Source: Onthophagus taurus (lineage: Eukaryota; Arthropoda; Insecta; Coleoptera; Scarabaeidae). Taken from it: a stretch of 64,000 bases of DNA. Made by a program: the position numbers and the translations under genes. The DNA is taken from the NCBI RefSeq assembly GCF_036711975.1, contig NC_091971.1, positions 10,051,501-10,115,500 of the forward strand, in the 5' to 3' direction. The number at the start of each line of letters is the position of its first letter. The first letter of the stretch is position 1. The notes below the pieces were generated by a model that was not told the DNA's origin, searched no databases, and saw only the letters and a list, made by a program, of their open reading frames with translations. Positions 1-12,371 of this stretch are shown here, one piece after another.

Positions 1-3000
1 TAGCGCATCGAAACCGCCGTTTCCTTTCGATTCCGAAAATAATTTCACAGTCCGAGCCCGTGAATGGCGATAATATTCGGCTGTGGCCGTGAACGGAGAG
101 CTTTGTGCGCAGAGGTACGGGGTAACAACCGGTGAAGGACCAAACAAGGCCGACACGAAAACAACCGACTCGGAACACGCTGTATATATTCAAAAAATTA
201 CTTATTCTTTAATCATTTAAAATTGTTTCTCGTCTTATAACATAAATTGTTTATTTAAAATAATCACAATCATTTATTTTTCTTTTCAATCTTATTATTT
301 TATAAATCCAAATAAGAAAGAACATCAGACAAATTCATTTAAAAACAAACACGTAGGACAAAGAGAAAAGGCTGAATCCAATTCGTCTGATGATAGATGA
401 ATAATTCCTGCTTTGAATCGACGACAACTCAGACGTGTAAAAAAATCAACAAAGAAAGTTATATATTCGATGTGATTCGTAAACAGGTTTATTATTCCTT
501 TTGAGAAAGAAAATAAAAAATCGAAATCCTTCATCGTCATAGCAATCGAAAAGACGTAGACGTCGCGACGGTACTTTTAAGGTACTTTTACGCACCACAC
601 CCTCTATTCAATGAAAACTCGGCGATCGTTTAGAAACCGTCCAAATTCCAAAAGACGAAAAAGAAGGGAGAACGAGAAGAAGCAAAAAGCGTCCTTTGAA
701 AAAGACAAAACTTATCAACACCTGTCCACACCAACCCCCGGATGGGTGCTTAGCAACTGGTTGGACCTCATCGTCTCGAAAATCCCATATTTATTCGGCT
801 TCCTTTGGCCTTGTTCCACTCAGCATATAATGTATGCTAATGCCGCGCAGCTCTACCGGCTGCAACTGTTACATCGCCGATAGCAGATTATAGGCGTGAG
901 CCGAGGATATCGCTAATGGTCACGTACCGGGGGCAATAAAGGAGAGGATTCGCCTCTAATTTCGCAATAAAAATCCTCGGTTTCGACGGCCAGTTTAATT
1001 TTTAATTGGAGAACTTCAAACCATACACGCCCACTTCCGTTTTCTACTACACTCTTCTCCCAGAACGTATCCTTTTAAGTTTTTTTTTTAATTTTTTCAT
1101 TTGTATAATTAGATATCCCACAATTTACATTAGAAATTTTTTCTTATAATCCATTAATTAGTTAATTTTGTTTTCATTTACCAACTTTATGATTCAGTAC
1201 CTAAAACAGAGAAGTTTATTAGCCATTCTATTTTTTTTTCAACTTTATTGCATGGTTTTAGTCTGGTTTGAAATGAACTAGATAATGTCAACTAATGTCT
1301 TCACATCTCACCTGTTGTCACCTACAGAATAAATAGTTTCCATAAATCTTTGGAAACAAATCTCAAGAGAAATGCCGAAAACGTTCAAGAAGTCTATCAC
1401 TCCTTGCTAATCGACTATCCTCAACCTCAATTGCCATCAGGCAAGTTAATAAACACATCACCTGAACAACTGAGTGTGAAACCAAAAGAAGAAACATCCG
1501 CAGTTATAACAACACCTTTATACTCTATAAGCGTTGTTATTTGTCAGAAACGTACAGATTCGGAAATTTATCAGAATATTTCTAGAATGTGCTTTTATTA
1601 AATATATTACGGCTGTAGAAACAGTTATGATCTTATGATCTGCTCATTCCACAACCTCTAACTTTTCTTGTTGGAAAAAAGTGTTATTTTTGCTTCTTTG
1701 ATTTTGGCATAAATGCAAAAACACTCAATAACTTCTTATTGACATTTAGAGACAAGTTTAGCAATCGAATTGCTATTGTGATCGCCATTAAAGACTAACG
1801 AAGTTTGAAATCATTTGGTAACAAGAGGTTTGGTGAAAAAATTGAAAGCAGAGTACTAAGATTTCTCATAAAACAAATGCGAGATATCATCTAAGTTACT
1901 CAAATGAGGGTATTCCAAATATAAGTTTTTCAAATCAAATTTGTGTGATGAATCAGCTATGAAAATAAAAAAGGAGGAGACCAAAAAGTGCAAAAAGTGT
2001 TTGAAGAGACCTTTCAGGTTATGCCGTTCATCTATTGAAACAGTTTTTGACTTTGTAATAAATGTAAGAAACGACATTAATGTATGATAATTTGCTCAGT
2101 AGCTAACTACGAATGAGGCAGAAATATGGGAAATAAGGCAAGTTTCGAATCCAACAAGAGATAATATAGTTAGAATATAGATACTAAATCTGATTTCAAA
2201 ATCTTAATAGAATCCTGAAAAGAGAACGGTGCATGACTAGGCTGGGTGAGGGAGAAAATGAAAAAACTGGTTGGAGAAGATAATTAAAATTGAAAACCAC
2301 TGGAAATAGGAATAAGTAGCAATATTGCAATGATTTTTTTTATCTTAAATAATTTATGCACTTAAGTTATGGTTAAAATTATGACAACTAACGGTTCTAT
2401 TTGGAAGCTTTTATTTATGATGATGTAGCATCTCTAAACGCTTTATAAATGGTCAATGTTCACAGCAGAATTTATAGCGAGAATAAATCTTACAAATTAC
2501 TCGTAAAATTTATCTTTGTCTTTAGTGATAGTTTTTATGATAAAACTCTTTAATAATTTATCTTTAATAACTTTACAAGCAGCTTTATTCAACGTTTTAT
2601 GAATTTTTAACCCGGTGACACTGCTAATAAATTAAAATTGGCGCTGTAAACTACATCTTTTATAATTCAACTTGGACAGACAAAGAATGAATATTTAAAT
2701 TTTTTTAATCTACCTACTCAACATAATTTCGGTTGAAGACATAATGGAAAGGAAAATATCGTGCGTCATAAAAACTGCACTTGATGCGCCACCATGTGCA
2801 CTATCTTGTGATGAATATGTAATTTTTCTCTTTAATGTAGCTAATATTTAAATGCTAGTGTATAAAAATATGCTACTATTAGGTAGCAACTTAGTAGCTG
2901 GTGAGAAACATGTAACGAAATTAAGGCTTGTTGAAAATCTTTCCTCTTATTGGACATAACATACACTTGATGTTTTCAGATACATAGCTTTAAAACATGT

Positions 3001-6000
3001 TTCAAAATATTTTAACAATTCAAATTATATTCCAACACACTTTAAATAAGTTATGCTGCATTGTATTAAAATATTGTATCAACATCTATACTAAATACCT
3101 CGTAACGACGTATTACGAGGTAGGACGAAACCGATTTGTAGCCCGTTGACATTTAGATTCGTTCACCTTCGACGTGCGTACGTTAAGTTTTCTATACCGT
3201 TCGACAGAACCAATTTAATAGCCGATAGTAATTACGAGCGATAATGGCGAGACGTCACACATGGTAATGCGGTCGACGAGATTTTTAGATTTTTTTAAGG
3301 ACAACGCCTAGAATTTTAGACATCTATTGCGCAAAACCAAACAATTTTAAACAATAATTATGAATTATTGATCATTCGACTAAAGAATTTAAAAAAATAA
3401 GGTTGAGAAAAACATAAATCATAAATTGGTTCGTTTCTCGGAAAAGTAGTCTTAAGGAGCACAAAACCTTTATAGAAAAAATCATCTTTTGAAACACGTG
3501 AAATCCTGTTATGTTGCAAAGTAGCCCCTTTGCGCAAAGGATTCATCTCAGAAAAATAAACAAATAAATTCAAATGGGTTAGATCATTAATTCAGCAAAT
3601 AAAATAATTGTAAAACTCCACATATATTCTGTATCATTCCAATTGAACTCAATCTGTCATCATTACAAACTTAACTCAATCAACAAAATAAATTTGTTGA
3701 CCGCTTGAAGACACGTGAGTAAAACAAGATTTTATTACCTCCTTATTCGGGTGGCACGTGGAAAACCACAACAAAAAGAAATAAACATGACCACACCATT
3801 AAATCCCAGGTTGAGATATTAAAAAGAAAAGGAAATTGTACGAAGTTAGTATCCATTAATATGAATGATATCCGTCTTATTATTAACGTTTAAATTTAAG
3901 CCCCACAGAAATCAGAATTAAATTGGAATTTTTGTTATTGCAAAGTATTCGCGATAAGAAAGTGAAACAACATCCGTTAGAGACCAAAGTAAAGTTAAAC
4001 AAAAATATATAACACTCATACACACACAAAAAAACAAGATATCGATACGTGGTTTTTGGTGTTGGTATATATAAAAATGTGGCCGTTTCCCCCTAATCTC
4101 GCCTTGAGCGTTTCGTACAAACAGTACATAAACTCGCCAAAAATAAGCGAAATTATCGAACGATATCAGGGCCTCAAAAGTTATTGAACCTAGATACCAC
4201 AACATATCTCTCTACAATGTTGAGTGTCTTCGCGGTCAAGTGTTGTTATATAAAGTCACATAAAAGTTTTATGCCTTTAAAAAAATCGTAAAAAGCAAAA
4301 CGAAAAATAATAATAATAATATTAAAAACAAATTATATAAGTGAAGTCATTATGGCTTTTTTTGTCTGGTAACAATAATACTGAGTAACTTTTACGACGT
4401 ACCTTTTTATATAACGAGACACCCCATTCATCAGTCGTTGCACCCGGCTGAAAAAATATTTGCTCAAATTGCGTGCAAACGTCTGACGGACTCTCTGTTT
4501 GGTAGACTCTTTCCGTGTATGCGAGGGAATTTCCGTTTGTGTGCGTTTTTATGTGTTAGTGTACATAGTATACGAAACGAACTGATACATCGATACACTA
4601 AAAACACCACACACTACTTAATGTCGTTTTCCTTTCCGTTGCAATATCGCAAACAACATGCTTTTCGATACCGACTGACTTTATATGGGTTTGATTAATC
4701 ATCAACGATATTTAAGACAAAAGTGAGAAATTCATCGAAAAACGAATGTATTGAAAACAATTTTTTGATCGTTAAATTTTTTTTCTTAATCACATTTCGT
4801 TAGTAGTTTATTGATTATTTAATGATTAATTGGATTTTTCAATTACCTTTAATCAAGGTTTTTTTCATCCGCTAATAGGTGCTTAGAAGAAAAGGTAATT
4901 AAAAAACTAATTGATAAACGCATTAAATATTTTTTTACTGCTTACCTCGATACCTTGTGTGTAGAATAATGACAGATAACACATGATTTAGGGAAAAAGC
5001 AGCTTATAGTCGCATCAAATACTAAAGTGCTATCGTTTTCGGCAATTTGACAGAGGAAAACTTATTAAGGAGTTCTCATTAGGCCAGTTTTAGTTCAAGA
5101 GTTCTATAGTTCCGAACAGTTTAATGGTTTATCAATTATTTAGGTCGAAAAAGCATCGAAATTTAGAACTTTATCCAACCACTACAAATTTTCACTTATC
5201 ATAGAATTAGTGCAGTAACAAAATTTGGACCAACCATTTAAGCAAAACAGGTTAACCGGAAAAGAGTGTACTTGTAGTTTTATTAATTTTTCCGTTCAAT
5301 GGAAATATCCACTACGTAACATATCTTCATTTGTAACAGCATTATTAAAGTTTGCACTGACGGTCAAATCACTAACTCGTGATTTATAACTGTTTTGAAC
5401 TAATTTTGAATCAAACCGAGTACTGCGGTTACGAAATCAATTATGGACAATTATAACTTTAAAAAGTTTGGATGCGGATAATAAACGTTGCTTTTAATGC
5501 GTGTAAAGTTAGTGAAGGTATCATACGCGCAAAAGCACCTATTGTTTTATTTTTATATCTGTGGCTAATTCCACGATCGTGGGAAAAGTAATAAATTAAA
5601 AATCGTTTAAGTATGGGATAGATTTTTATTCAAGCAAAGTTATAGTGTTAATTAAACATTTAACTAGTCACGTGTGTGAGAAAGATAGAGACGATTTAAA
5701 TCGCTCACCTAAGACTGCGCGAAACGTTATCTACTTGAATTGGCAATTTTTGCGATGTTTGGAGCTTTTATCCATTTATTTGTAACAACACCGTCTTAGA
5801 TGTGATCTTTATATATTTCCCTAATCTTCTATTCTATTTTTTCTATTTCTATAAACAGTATCACTTTAATCACGATTCAGTTTAATAAAGCTATGTTAAC
5901 GTCACATTAACTTTATGCGCGCGCTAATCGTTCGAACCACTTACCCAATCGCTAATCGAATAATGGTTTTTAAAATAACATTAACGACACCTCCAATCAA

Positions 6001-6199
6001 AAATTGATTACTAATGGATGCTAAGTGAGACGTTAATCAACGGTTCAGGCTGTTGGATTAAATTAAAGATGGGTTTTATAAAACCATTAATCTCGTTCAA
6101 AAATGTCATTTAGTAAAAAAGTATTGATATATTATAAAAATCTCCGAGTATATTCTATCCTTTCTATTAGATGTTCACTAATTCCCCTTTTTCTTAGCT
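1..6199. other. AT-rich region without a recognisable gene
   Basis: No open frame here resembles a protein family I know, and no splice-linked exon chain could be built. GC-richer blocks at about 1-170 and 540-1000 stand out from the AT-rich surroundings. The second contains several E-box-like CANNTG sites and may be regulatory, but this rests on composition only. The remainder is low-complexity A/T sequence. Confidence 0.4.
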
Positions 6200-6905
6200 C
6201 CATCCCCATCTACGAATTGTGCAAAAAATGACTAAGAATACAACATCTTGTTCTTCTTTCTTTTCTCCAGCGTGCCCCTATCGTGGCATTAGGGGGAGAT
6301 GTACACGGATCCATTTTTTGAAGTGTTCCCTCTCCCCAGCAAGACCCTTGAGCTACTACATAGTCTTCTACATTACTATATCTTCCCAAATTGTTCTCAG
6401 TCATCTTTTCGACCGGCTGCATATTCTCGAATGCTGGCTGTTTCGTACTCTGTGTCGTCGTCTTTCTTGCATCCCTCCGGAGGCATTTCATTTAGACCGC
6501 ATCTACTGATGTCCCGTCTATTTACGGCCAAGCTTTCACTGCTATAGGTAAGTATAGGCTCAATGACCGCTTTATAACCCCTTGTCTTGGCCTGCCGTCT
6601 TACATAATCCTTTCCAAACATACACCGACTGAGGATATACTAAGCCTTGGTAGCTTTGTGCACTCTGTTACTGACCTCTTCAGTAAGCTTGCCCGTCTGG
6701 TGGATTGCTGTGTCTAGATATTGATAGCTGTATATTTGGATTCGATGTGGATGTTATCCACCTGTTTCTCTGCGATTTGACTCTTCATCTTGTTCAGCAT
6801 CATGCCCCTCTCCTTTCGAGTTTCTGACCACTCGAGTACAGCCAGTTACAATTTCCTCTCCTAGGCTGAAATGAGAACTATATCATTTGCATATATCAGA
6901 GTCTG
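6200..6905 (-). pseudogene. Non-LTR retrotransposon reverse transcriptase remnant
   Basis: Reading the minus strand from about 6900 downward gives a YANDIVLIS-like stretch, a degenerate form of the YADD motif of reverse transcriptases. Further on there is a KAVIEPILTYSSES segment, which resembles the 'P-L-YGSE' block after the palm domain in LINE reverse transcriptases. The frame changes several times and is broken by stops, so this is a dead fragment. Open frames on the plus strand over the same bases are antisense shadows. The clade (RTE-like or other) cannot be fixed by eye. Confidence 0.6.
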
Positions 6906-7826
6906 GCACATAATTGGTCCGAGGTTGAGCATACTGATCACCGAAGTGTCATTTCTTCTCTTGTATCTACTTCATCCAAAAAACCTACAACTAGCAATGG
7001 GGATGTTCAACACCTTTTTTTTCATGACCTCTAGCATATTCGTCATGGATAAGAATACAGTATAAAATTAAATCCATATGCAATTTTGATTTATAGCTGA
7101 AGTAATCATAGACTTCACACAAGAAAACTTTTTCCTTCTCAATTTAATCTATTATATATTATTATTATATCCTTTATACACAGATCCTTATTACTCACCC
7201 TTATTAATCGATTTTTAATAATCCTACTTGTATCCGACTACTTAATAAATTCCAAAATTGCACGGAAAAATGACACTTACACTATATAATATTCACAGTC
7301 ATCACAGTAATGAAGTACAACGTCACATATCGAGATTGGCGCTAACTACGTAATAGTTAGCGTGTATTCAAAATGACATTGATTTAAATTGCGGAGTTCA
7401 TTTGCACTGTTTGAACATGATATATTTGGACCATCTGATCTAAATATCAAACGGTGTAAATATAGCAATTTCAAACGACACAGTATATGCGTTTCTAACT
7501 TATTAATCAGTATTCCATGCATTAAATGTGCCAATTACTACTCAGAGTATAGTGCCTGTTGTGAAGTAAATCAAAATAATAACTAAATATTTATTACTTT
7601 TTCGACTATTTGGAAAAGATCACTACATTAATGAGTAAATTTGATAATGTCGCACATTCACATAATTATAGGGCGGATTAGACTATAAGGGTGGATTTGC
7701 CCGCAAATCGCCGAATTTGAATGGATTAAAATACTTACCGTGTTTTACTGGATAAGGGGATTTGGTGTAATTCGACACTCTCTTTCCTGGATTAAAGAGT
7801 ACAAATTTCATTTTGCAATGAGTACA
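6906..7826. other. Intergenic AT-rich sequence, nothing recognised
   Basis: Only short unrelated open frames are present. No inverted repeat matching the 5' end of the mariner-type remnant could be found here, so that element seems to have lost its 3' terminus. Confidence 0.4.
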
Positions 7827-7960
7827 TTAAGTTCTAAACGTCACATTCGAAAATTTATTCCTGATAGATACATTTTCAAAGGCATTTTCAATTCGTAAAC
7901 GTAAATTCGCGAGATCTTCAATTTCATCACTGTACACTATGTAGCCCCAGAAGAAAAAAT
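7827..7960 (-). pseudogene. C-terminal part of split Tc1/mariner-type transposase
   Basis: On the minus strand this piece continues the transposase frame interrupted at 14698. Directly after the 9-bp target site it reads FWGYIVYSDEIEDLANLRLR and runs to a stop at 7827-7829. FLWG-(H/Y)-(L/I)-(K) is the usual sequence after the third catalytic Asp in this insect DDE_3 transposase family. Removing the inserted element and one copy of the 9-bp duplication rejoins the frame exactly as ...MMDFFFWGYI.... This shows that the inserted element landed in a then-continuous transposase sequence. Confidence 0.75.
7952..7960. repeat. Target site duplication (left), AGAAAAAAT
   Basis: The nine bases AGAAAAAAT lie directly outside the left inverted-repeat end and recur at 14689-14697 directly outside the right end. 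A 9-bp duplication is the classical size for Foldback and Mutator-like elements. Confidence 0.85.
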
Positions 7961-8281
7961 ACTGGTGTGAAGTTATCCATAAATCCCAGCAATAAACTTA
8001 AAACATTAATAATTCCGTAACTAATACGATTTGGGTAACCAAATTTTACACAGAGGTCACTCTTACCCTCAAGAACAGCTTACCACCCCCATTTGGTAAA
8101 AAAAATTTGTTTCAACCCCCACCCCCGAAAAAGGGATGTTTTCGCCCTGATGGGCACCTTCGAATTAAACCAAATTCTACCACATAATAGAACACAGTTC
8201 TAAGTATTTTTATCAATTTTCAAAACACCGTAAGCCCTAACGGTTTTCGAGAAAAAAAATCATTCTTATAAACCGCGGATG

Positions 8282-10310
8282 GGACTTTAGGGGTGAATTT
8301 GACCCCGTTGGGCACCTCCAAAATTGACGAAATTTTAGGATGATTTAGAGGATGCCTTTAGCGATTTAAATCGACCATCCAAACACCGTAAGGTATAACG
8401 GTTTCCGAGAAAAAAAAATTGTTATTAGACACTATAGGTATACAGCGCGGCGCGGACTTTGGGGGTGAATTTGACCCCGTTGGGCACCTCCAAAATTGAT
8501 GAAATTTTAGGATGATTTAGAGGATGCCTTTAGCGATTGAAATCAACCATCCAAACACCGTAATGTATTACGGTTTCCGAGAAAAAAAATCTGTTATTAG
8601 ACACTATAAGTATACAGCGCGGCGCGGACTTTGGGGGTGAATTTGACCCCGTTGGGCACCTCCAAAATTGACGAAATTTTAGGATGATTTAGAGGATGCC
8701 TTTAGCGATTGAAATCAACCATCCAAACACCGTAATGTATTACGGTTTCCGAGAAAAAAAATGTGTTATTAGACACTATAGGTATACAGCGCGGCGCGGA
8801 CTTTGGGGGTGAATTTGACCCCGTTGGGCACCTCCAAAATTGACGAAATTTTAGGATGATTTAGAGGATGCCTTTAGCGATTTAAATCGACCATCCAAAC
8901 ACCGTAAGGTATAACGGTTTCCGAGAAAAGAAAATTGTTATTAGACACTATAGGTATACAGCGCGGCGCGGACTTTGGGGGTGAAATTGACCCCGTTGGG
9001 CACCTCCAAAATTGACGAAATTTTAGGATGATTTAGAGGATGCCTTTAGCGATTGAAATCAACCATCCAAACACCGTAATGTATTACGGTTTCCGAGAAA
9101 AAAAATCTGTTATTAGACACTATAAGTATACAGCGCGGCGCGGACTTTGGGGGTGAATTTGACCCCGTTGGGCACCTCCAAAATTGACGAAATTTTAGGA
9201 TGATTTAGAGGATGCCTTTAGCGATTTAAATCGACCATCCAAACACCGTAAGGTATAACGGTTTCCGAGAAAAGAAAATTGTTATTAGACACTATAGGTA
9301 TACAGCGCGGCGCGGACTTTGGGGGTGAATTTGACCCCGTTGGGCACCTCCAAAATTGATGAAATTTTAGGATGATTTAGAGGATGCCTTTAGCGATTGA
9401 AATCAACCATCCAAACACCGTAATGTATTACGGTTTCCGAGAAAAAAAATCTGTTATTAGACACTATAGGTATACAGCGCGGCGCGGACTTTGGGGGTGA
9501 ATTTGACCCCGTTGGGCACCTCCAAAATTGACGAAATTTTAGGATGATTTAGAGGATGCCTTTAGCGATTTAAATCGACCATCCAAACACCGTAAGGTAT
9601 AACGGTTTCCGAGAAAAGAAAATTGTTATTAGACACTATAGGTATACAGCGCGGCGCGGACTTTGGGGGTGAATTTGACCCCGTTGGGCACCTCCAAAAT
9701 TGATGAAATTTTAGGATGATTTAGAGGATGCCTTTAGCGATTGAAATCAACCATCCAAACACCGTAATGTATTACGGTTTCCGAGAAAAAAAATCTGTTA
9801 TTAGACACTATAGGTATACAGCGCGGCGCGGACTTTGGGGGTGAATTTGACCCCGTTGGGCACCTCCAAAATTGACGAAATTTTAGGATGATTTAGAGGA
9901 TGCCTTTAGCGATTTAAATCGACCATCCAAACACCGTAATGTATTACGGTTTCCGAGAAAAAAAATCTGTTATTAGACACTATAGGTATACAGCGCGGCG
10001 AGGACTTTGGGGGTGAATTTGACCCCGTTGGGCACCTCCAAAATTGACGAAATTTTAGGATGATTTAGAGGATGCCTTTAGCGATTTAAATCGACCATCC
10101 AAACACCGTAAGGTATAACGGTTTCCGAGAAAAGAAAATTGTTATTAGACACTATAGGTATACAGCGCGGCGCGGACTTTGGGGGTGAATTTGACCCCGT
10201 TGGGCACCTCCAAAATTGATGAAATTTTAGGATGATTTAGAGGATGCCTTTAGCGATTTAAATCGACCGTCAAGACACCGTAACCCTTAACGGCTTCAGA
10301 GAAAAAAATT
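8282..10310. repeat. Left-arm 172-bp tandem repeat
   Basis: The landmark GCGCGGCG recurs at 8445, 8617, 8789, 8961, 9133, 9305, 9477, 9649, 9821, 9993 and 10165, always exactly 172 bp apart. There are no indels over 1.7 kb. Degenerate units cap both ends. Two unit types largely alternate. Type A has CGATTTAAATCG and ACCGTAAGGTATAACGGT. Type B has CGATTGAAATCA and ACCGTAATGTATTACGGT. The order is roughly A-B-B-A-B-A-B-A-B-(A/B)-A, a 344-bp higher-order repeat. No unit has a long open frame. Confidence 0.95.
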
Positions 10311-10372
10311 TGTTATTAAATTGTACACGTATGTAGACCAGATAGCAGGTGCCTTTAGCGATTTTAATAGAT

Positions 10373-11129
10373 TATGAAAACTGCGAAACTCTTAATATTT
10401 CATGGAAAAAATAAATTTTGTTAAGAAAGGCATTTTGTAGTTTTATGAGCTTTTAGTCGTTACTGACAAAGGGTAAGAACTCCGCCATGTGCAGTTACAA
10501 AAGGCGCAGGTATTAAGGAAAAAATATGTCCATATTTTTTGCATTATAAGTGCATTCCGGGAAAATAGTTGCCGACTTATTCGGCGTTGTTTTAGAGCGC
10601 CTTTGTTTTTTTTTAGATTTTGCCAGAAGGGTGAGGAGTAAACTTATAAATGTGCTTAAACTATTCTATTGGGGACGGAGATCACTAGTTGATATATTTT
10701 GCTGTAGTTCGCGCTTTATGGATATTTTATCGGTTCTTTTTAGAATCAATCTGCTTCGATATTTTCGTTAATATTTTTGTGTATATAATATATTGTGTAT
10801 AAATAAGTTATTATATTTATATATAATATAAATTAGAAATTACAAATATAGTTATATTTAATTAAATATATAATATATATATATTAATATTTGGCGAGGT
10901 AACGACGTCTTCATTTAGAAGCGCGAAGTTAATAAAGAAATAGTGATATTCAGAAACTTATTTTTGATGTTAATAAATGTACAGGGAATTCCTTTTTAAC
11001 TTCTTTTCAGCAAAAAGGTCACTTAAGCAGGTACGTGGCTTACGAGTTAGTGCATTGTAAGTACACTTACACCGGCTTTGACCAATCATAGCCATCGATA
11101 TTACTGTAACACAGGTAAGAACTTAATAA
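10373..11129. other. Interior of Foldback element upstream of its gene
   Basis: This is AT-rich DNA with a strongly palindromic A/T tract at about 10780-10890. A short block near 11007-11026 is bracketed by a good acceptor (TTCTTTTCAG) and a donor (GTACGT) and could be a small untranslated exon. No transposase motif was seen in any frame. Confidence 0.4.
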
Positions 11130-11165
11130 TATATAAAGGTTCCTCAGCTATTGCAGAGATCAGTT
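11130..11165 (+). promoter_or_regulatory. TATA box plus initiator of the SGNH gene
   Basis: TATATAAAG at 11130-11138 is followed by TCAGTT at 11160-11165. The latter matches the arthropod initiator TCAGTY. Its A at 11162 is about 32 nt downstream of the first TATA base, the canonical spacing. The coding start follows 43 nt later at 11205, giving a short leader. Confidence 0.65.
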
Positions 11166-11204
11166 GTTCTGCTTATCTCTTGTTAAAACCAGTGACCAGC
11201 GAAG

Positions 11205-11956
11205 ATGCCGACGAAATTACTGTTTTTGGGCGATAGTAATTTTTGCCGAATGCTACGTACTATACAAAGTAAGTATTTGTTTTAACAGATATGAAGTTAA
11301 TTCCTACTAATGGTATATATTTTTAGGACGACAATCAAAACGGACAAGCAACGGAAAATATTTCCTCGACTTAGCAGTAGGCGGTCAAACAATACTAAAA
11401 CTTTTGCGGCGCGCAAAGTGTATTCCAAAAACATGTTCCCCTTGGTTTTGTGGAGATATTGTTGAACGACATATCGTTATAATGATAGGAACTAACGATA
11501 TACTCCACAAAACATCACCATCCCAACTAAAGTCCCAATATTCTCACCTCTTCCGCTTCCTTCTTTCCTTAAATCCTAAAGGAATACAAATTTGCACAAT
11601 TCCTCCCTGCAAAAACTTCGAGTCTGTGAACGTAAGATATTATAATTTCTATGTCATGCTATAAATAAATACTCTCTATGCCTTTATAGGAAATCAATCA
11701 TTACATTCGACGGTTTTGTGCTGAAAAGCAAATCAATTGTACCGACATTGAAGCAATTGTTAACAGAAACATGATGGAAGGGTAACACAACGTGAACATT
11801 TTTCTTTTCTTATGTGTTTAATACAAATTTCTACACAGGGATGGCATTCACTTAAATGAACAAGGATTGGAAGCGGTTTGGAACGCGGTAGCAACTAATT
11901 ATAATAATATTCTCAATCCATTACACAATTTAATTATAAGTAAAACAGACCATTAA
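11205..11956 (+). CDS. SGNH/GDSL-type hydrolase inside Foldback-like element (4 exons)
   Basis: Exons are 11205-11268, 11327-11631, 11690-11781 and 11839-11956. The introns are 57-58 bp, all GT..AG, and joining them keeps one frame of 192 codons. All SGNH blocks are present: LLFLGDSN (block I, nucleophile Ser in GDS, residues 5-12), AVGG (block II), MIGTND (block III, GxND) and DGIHLNEQG (block V, DxxH). The full Ser/Asp/His set suggests an active esterase or lipase-like enzyme. The substrate is unknown, and I see no signal peptide or membrane segment, so it is probably cytosolic. The start has a TATA/initiator promoter 43 nt upstream; no canonical AATAAA follows the stop closely. SGNH domains are known in some retrotransposon proteins (CR1-type ORF1), but here the gene has introns and sits between Foldback-type arms, which suggests capture of genomic DNA. 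Intact sites imply recent capture or selection. Confidence 0.85.
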
Positions 11957-12363
11957 TATAATAGATTTCATTCTTTATCAAAAGTTTTTTTTTCTATCAA
12001 AAATCCACTCTCCAAATCATCCTAAAATTTCAGACAATCTCGGAAACCGTAATACATTACGGTGTTTGGATGGTTGATTTCAATCGCTAAAGGCATCCTC
12101 TAAATCATCCTAAAATTTCGTCAATTTTGGAGGTGCCCAACGGGGTCAAATTCACCCCCAAAGTCCGCGCCGCGCTGTATACCTATAGTGTCTAATAACA
12201 CATTTTTTTTCTCCGAAACCGTAATACATTACGGTGTTTGGATGGTTGATTTCAATCGCTAAAGGCATCCTCTAAATCATCCTAAAATTTCGTCAATTTT
12301 GGAGGTGCCCAACGGGGTCAAATTCACCCCCAAAGTCCGCGCCGCGCTGTATACCTATAGTGT

Positions 12364-12371
12364 CTAATAAC
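12364..12371. repeat. 8-bp target site duplication of hAT element (left)
   Basis: CTAATAAC directly precedes the hAT terminus and recurs at 13189-13196 directly after the other terminus. The sequence is part of the 172-bp unit, which confirms insertion into the pre-existing arm. Confidence 0.9.

Noticed and set aside
611..883. Open frame starting MKTRRSFRNRPNSKRRKRRE
   Set aside because: Low-complexity basic start, no domain, no splice or promoter support; it lies in a GC-richer block that is better seen as possibly regulatory.
6219..6547. Two plus-strand frames over the 6.2-6.9 kb remnant
   Set aside because: They are antisense to the degenerate reverse transcriptase, whose motifs are on the minus strand.
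8282..10310. CRISPR-like regular spacing of repeats
   Set aside because: Whole 172-bp units repeat without unique spacers, in a eukaryotic transposon arm.
10550..10771. 73-codon frame inside the Foldback element
   Set aside because: It has no ATG at its start, no motif, and no relation to a transposase; probably chance.
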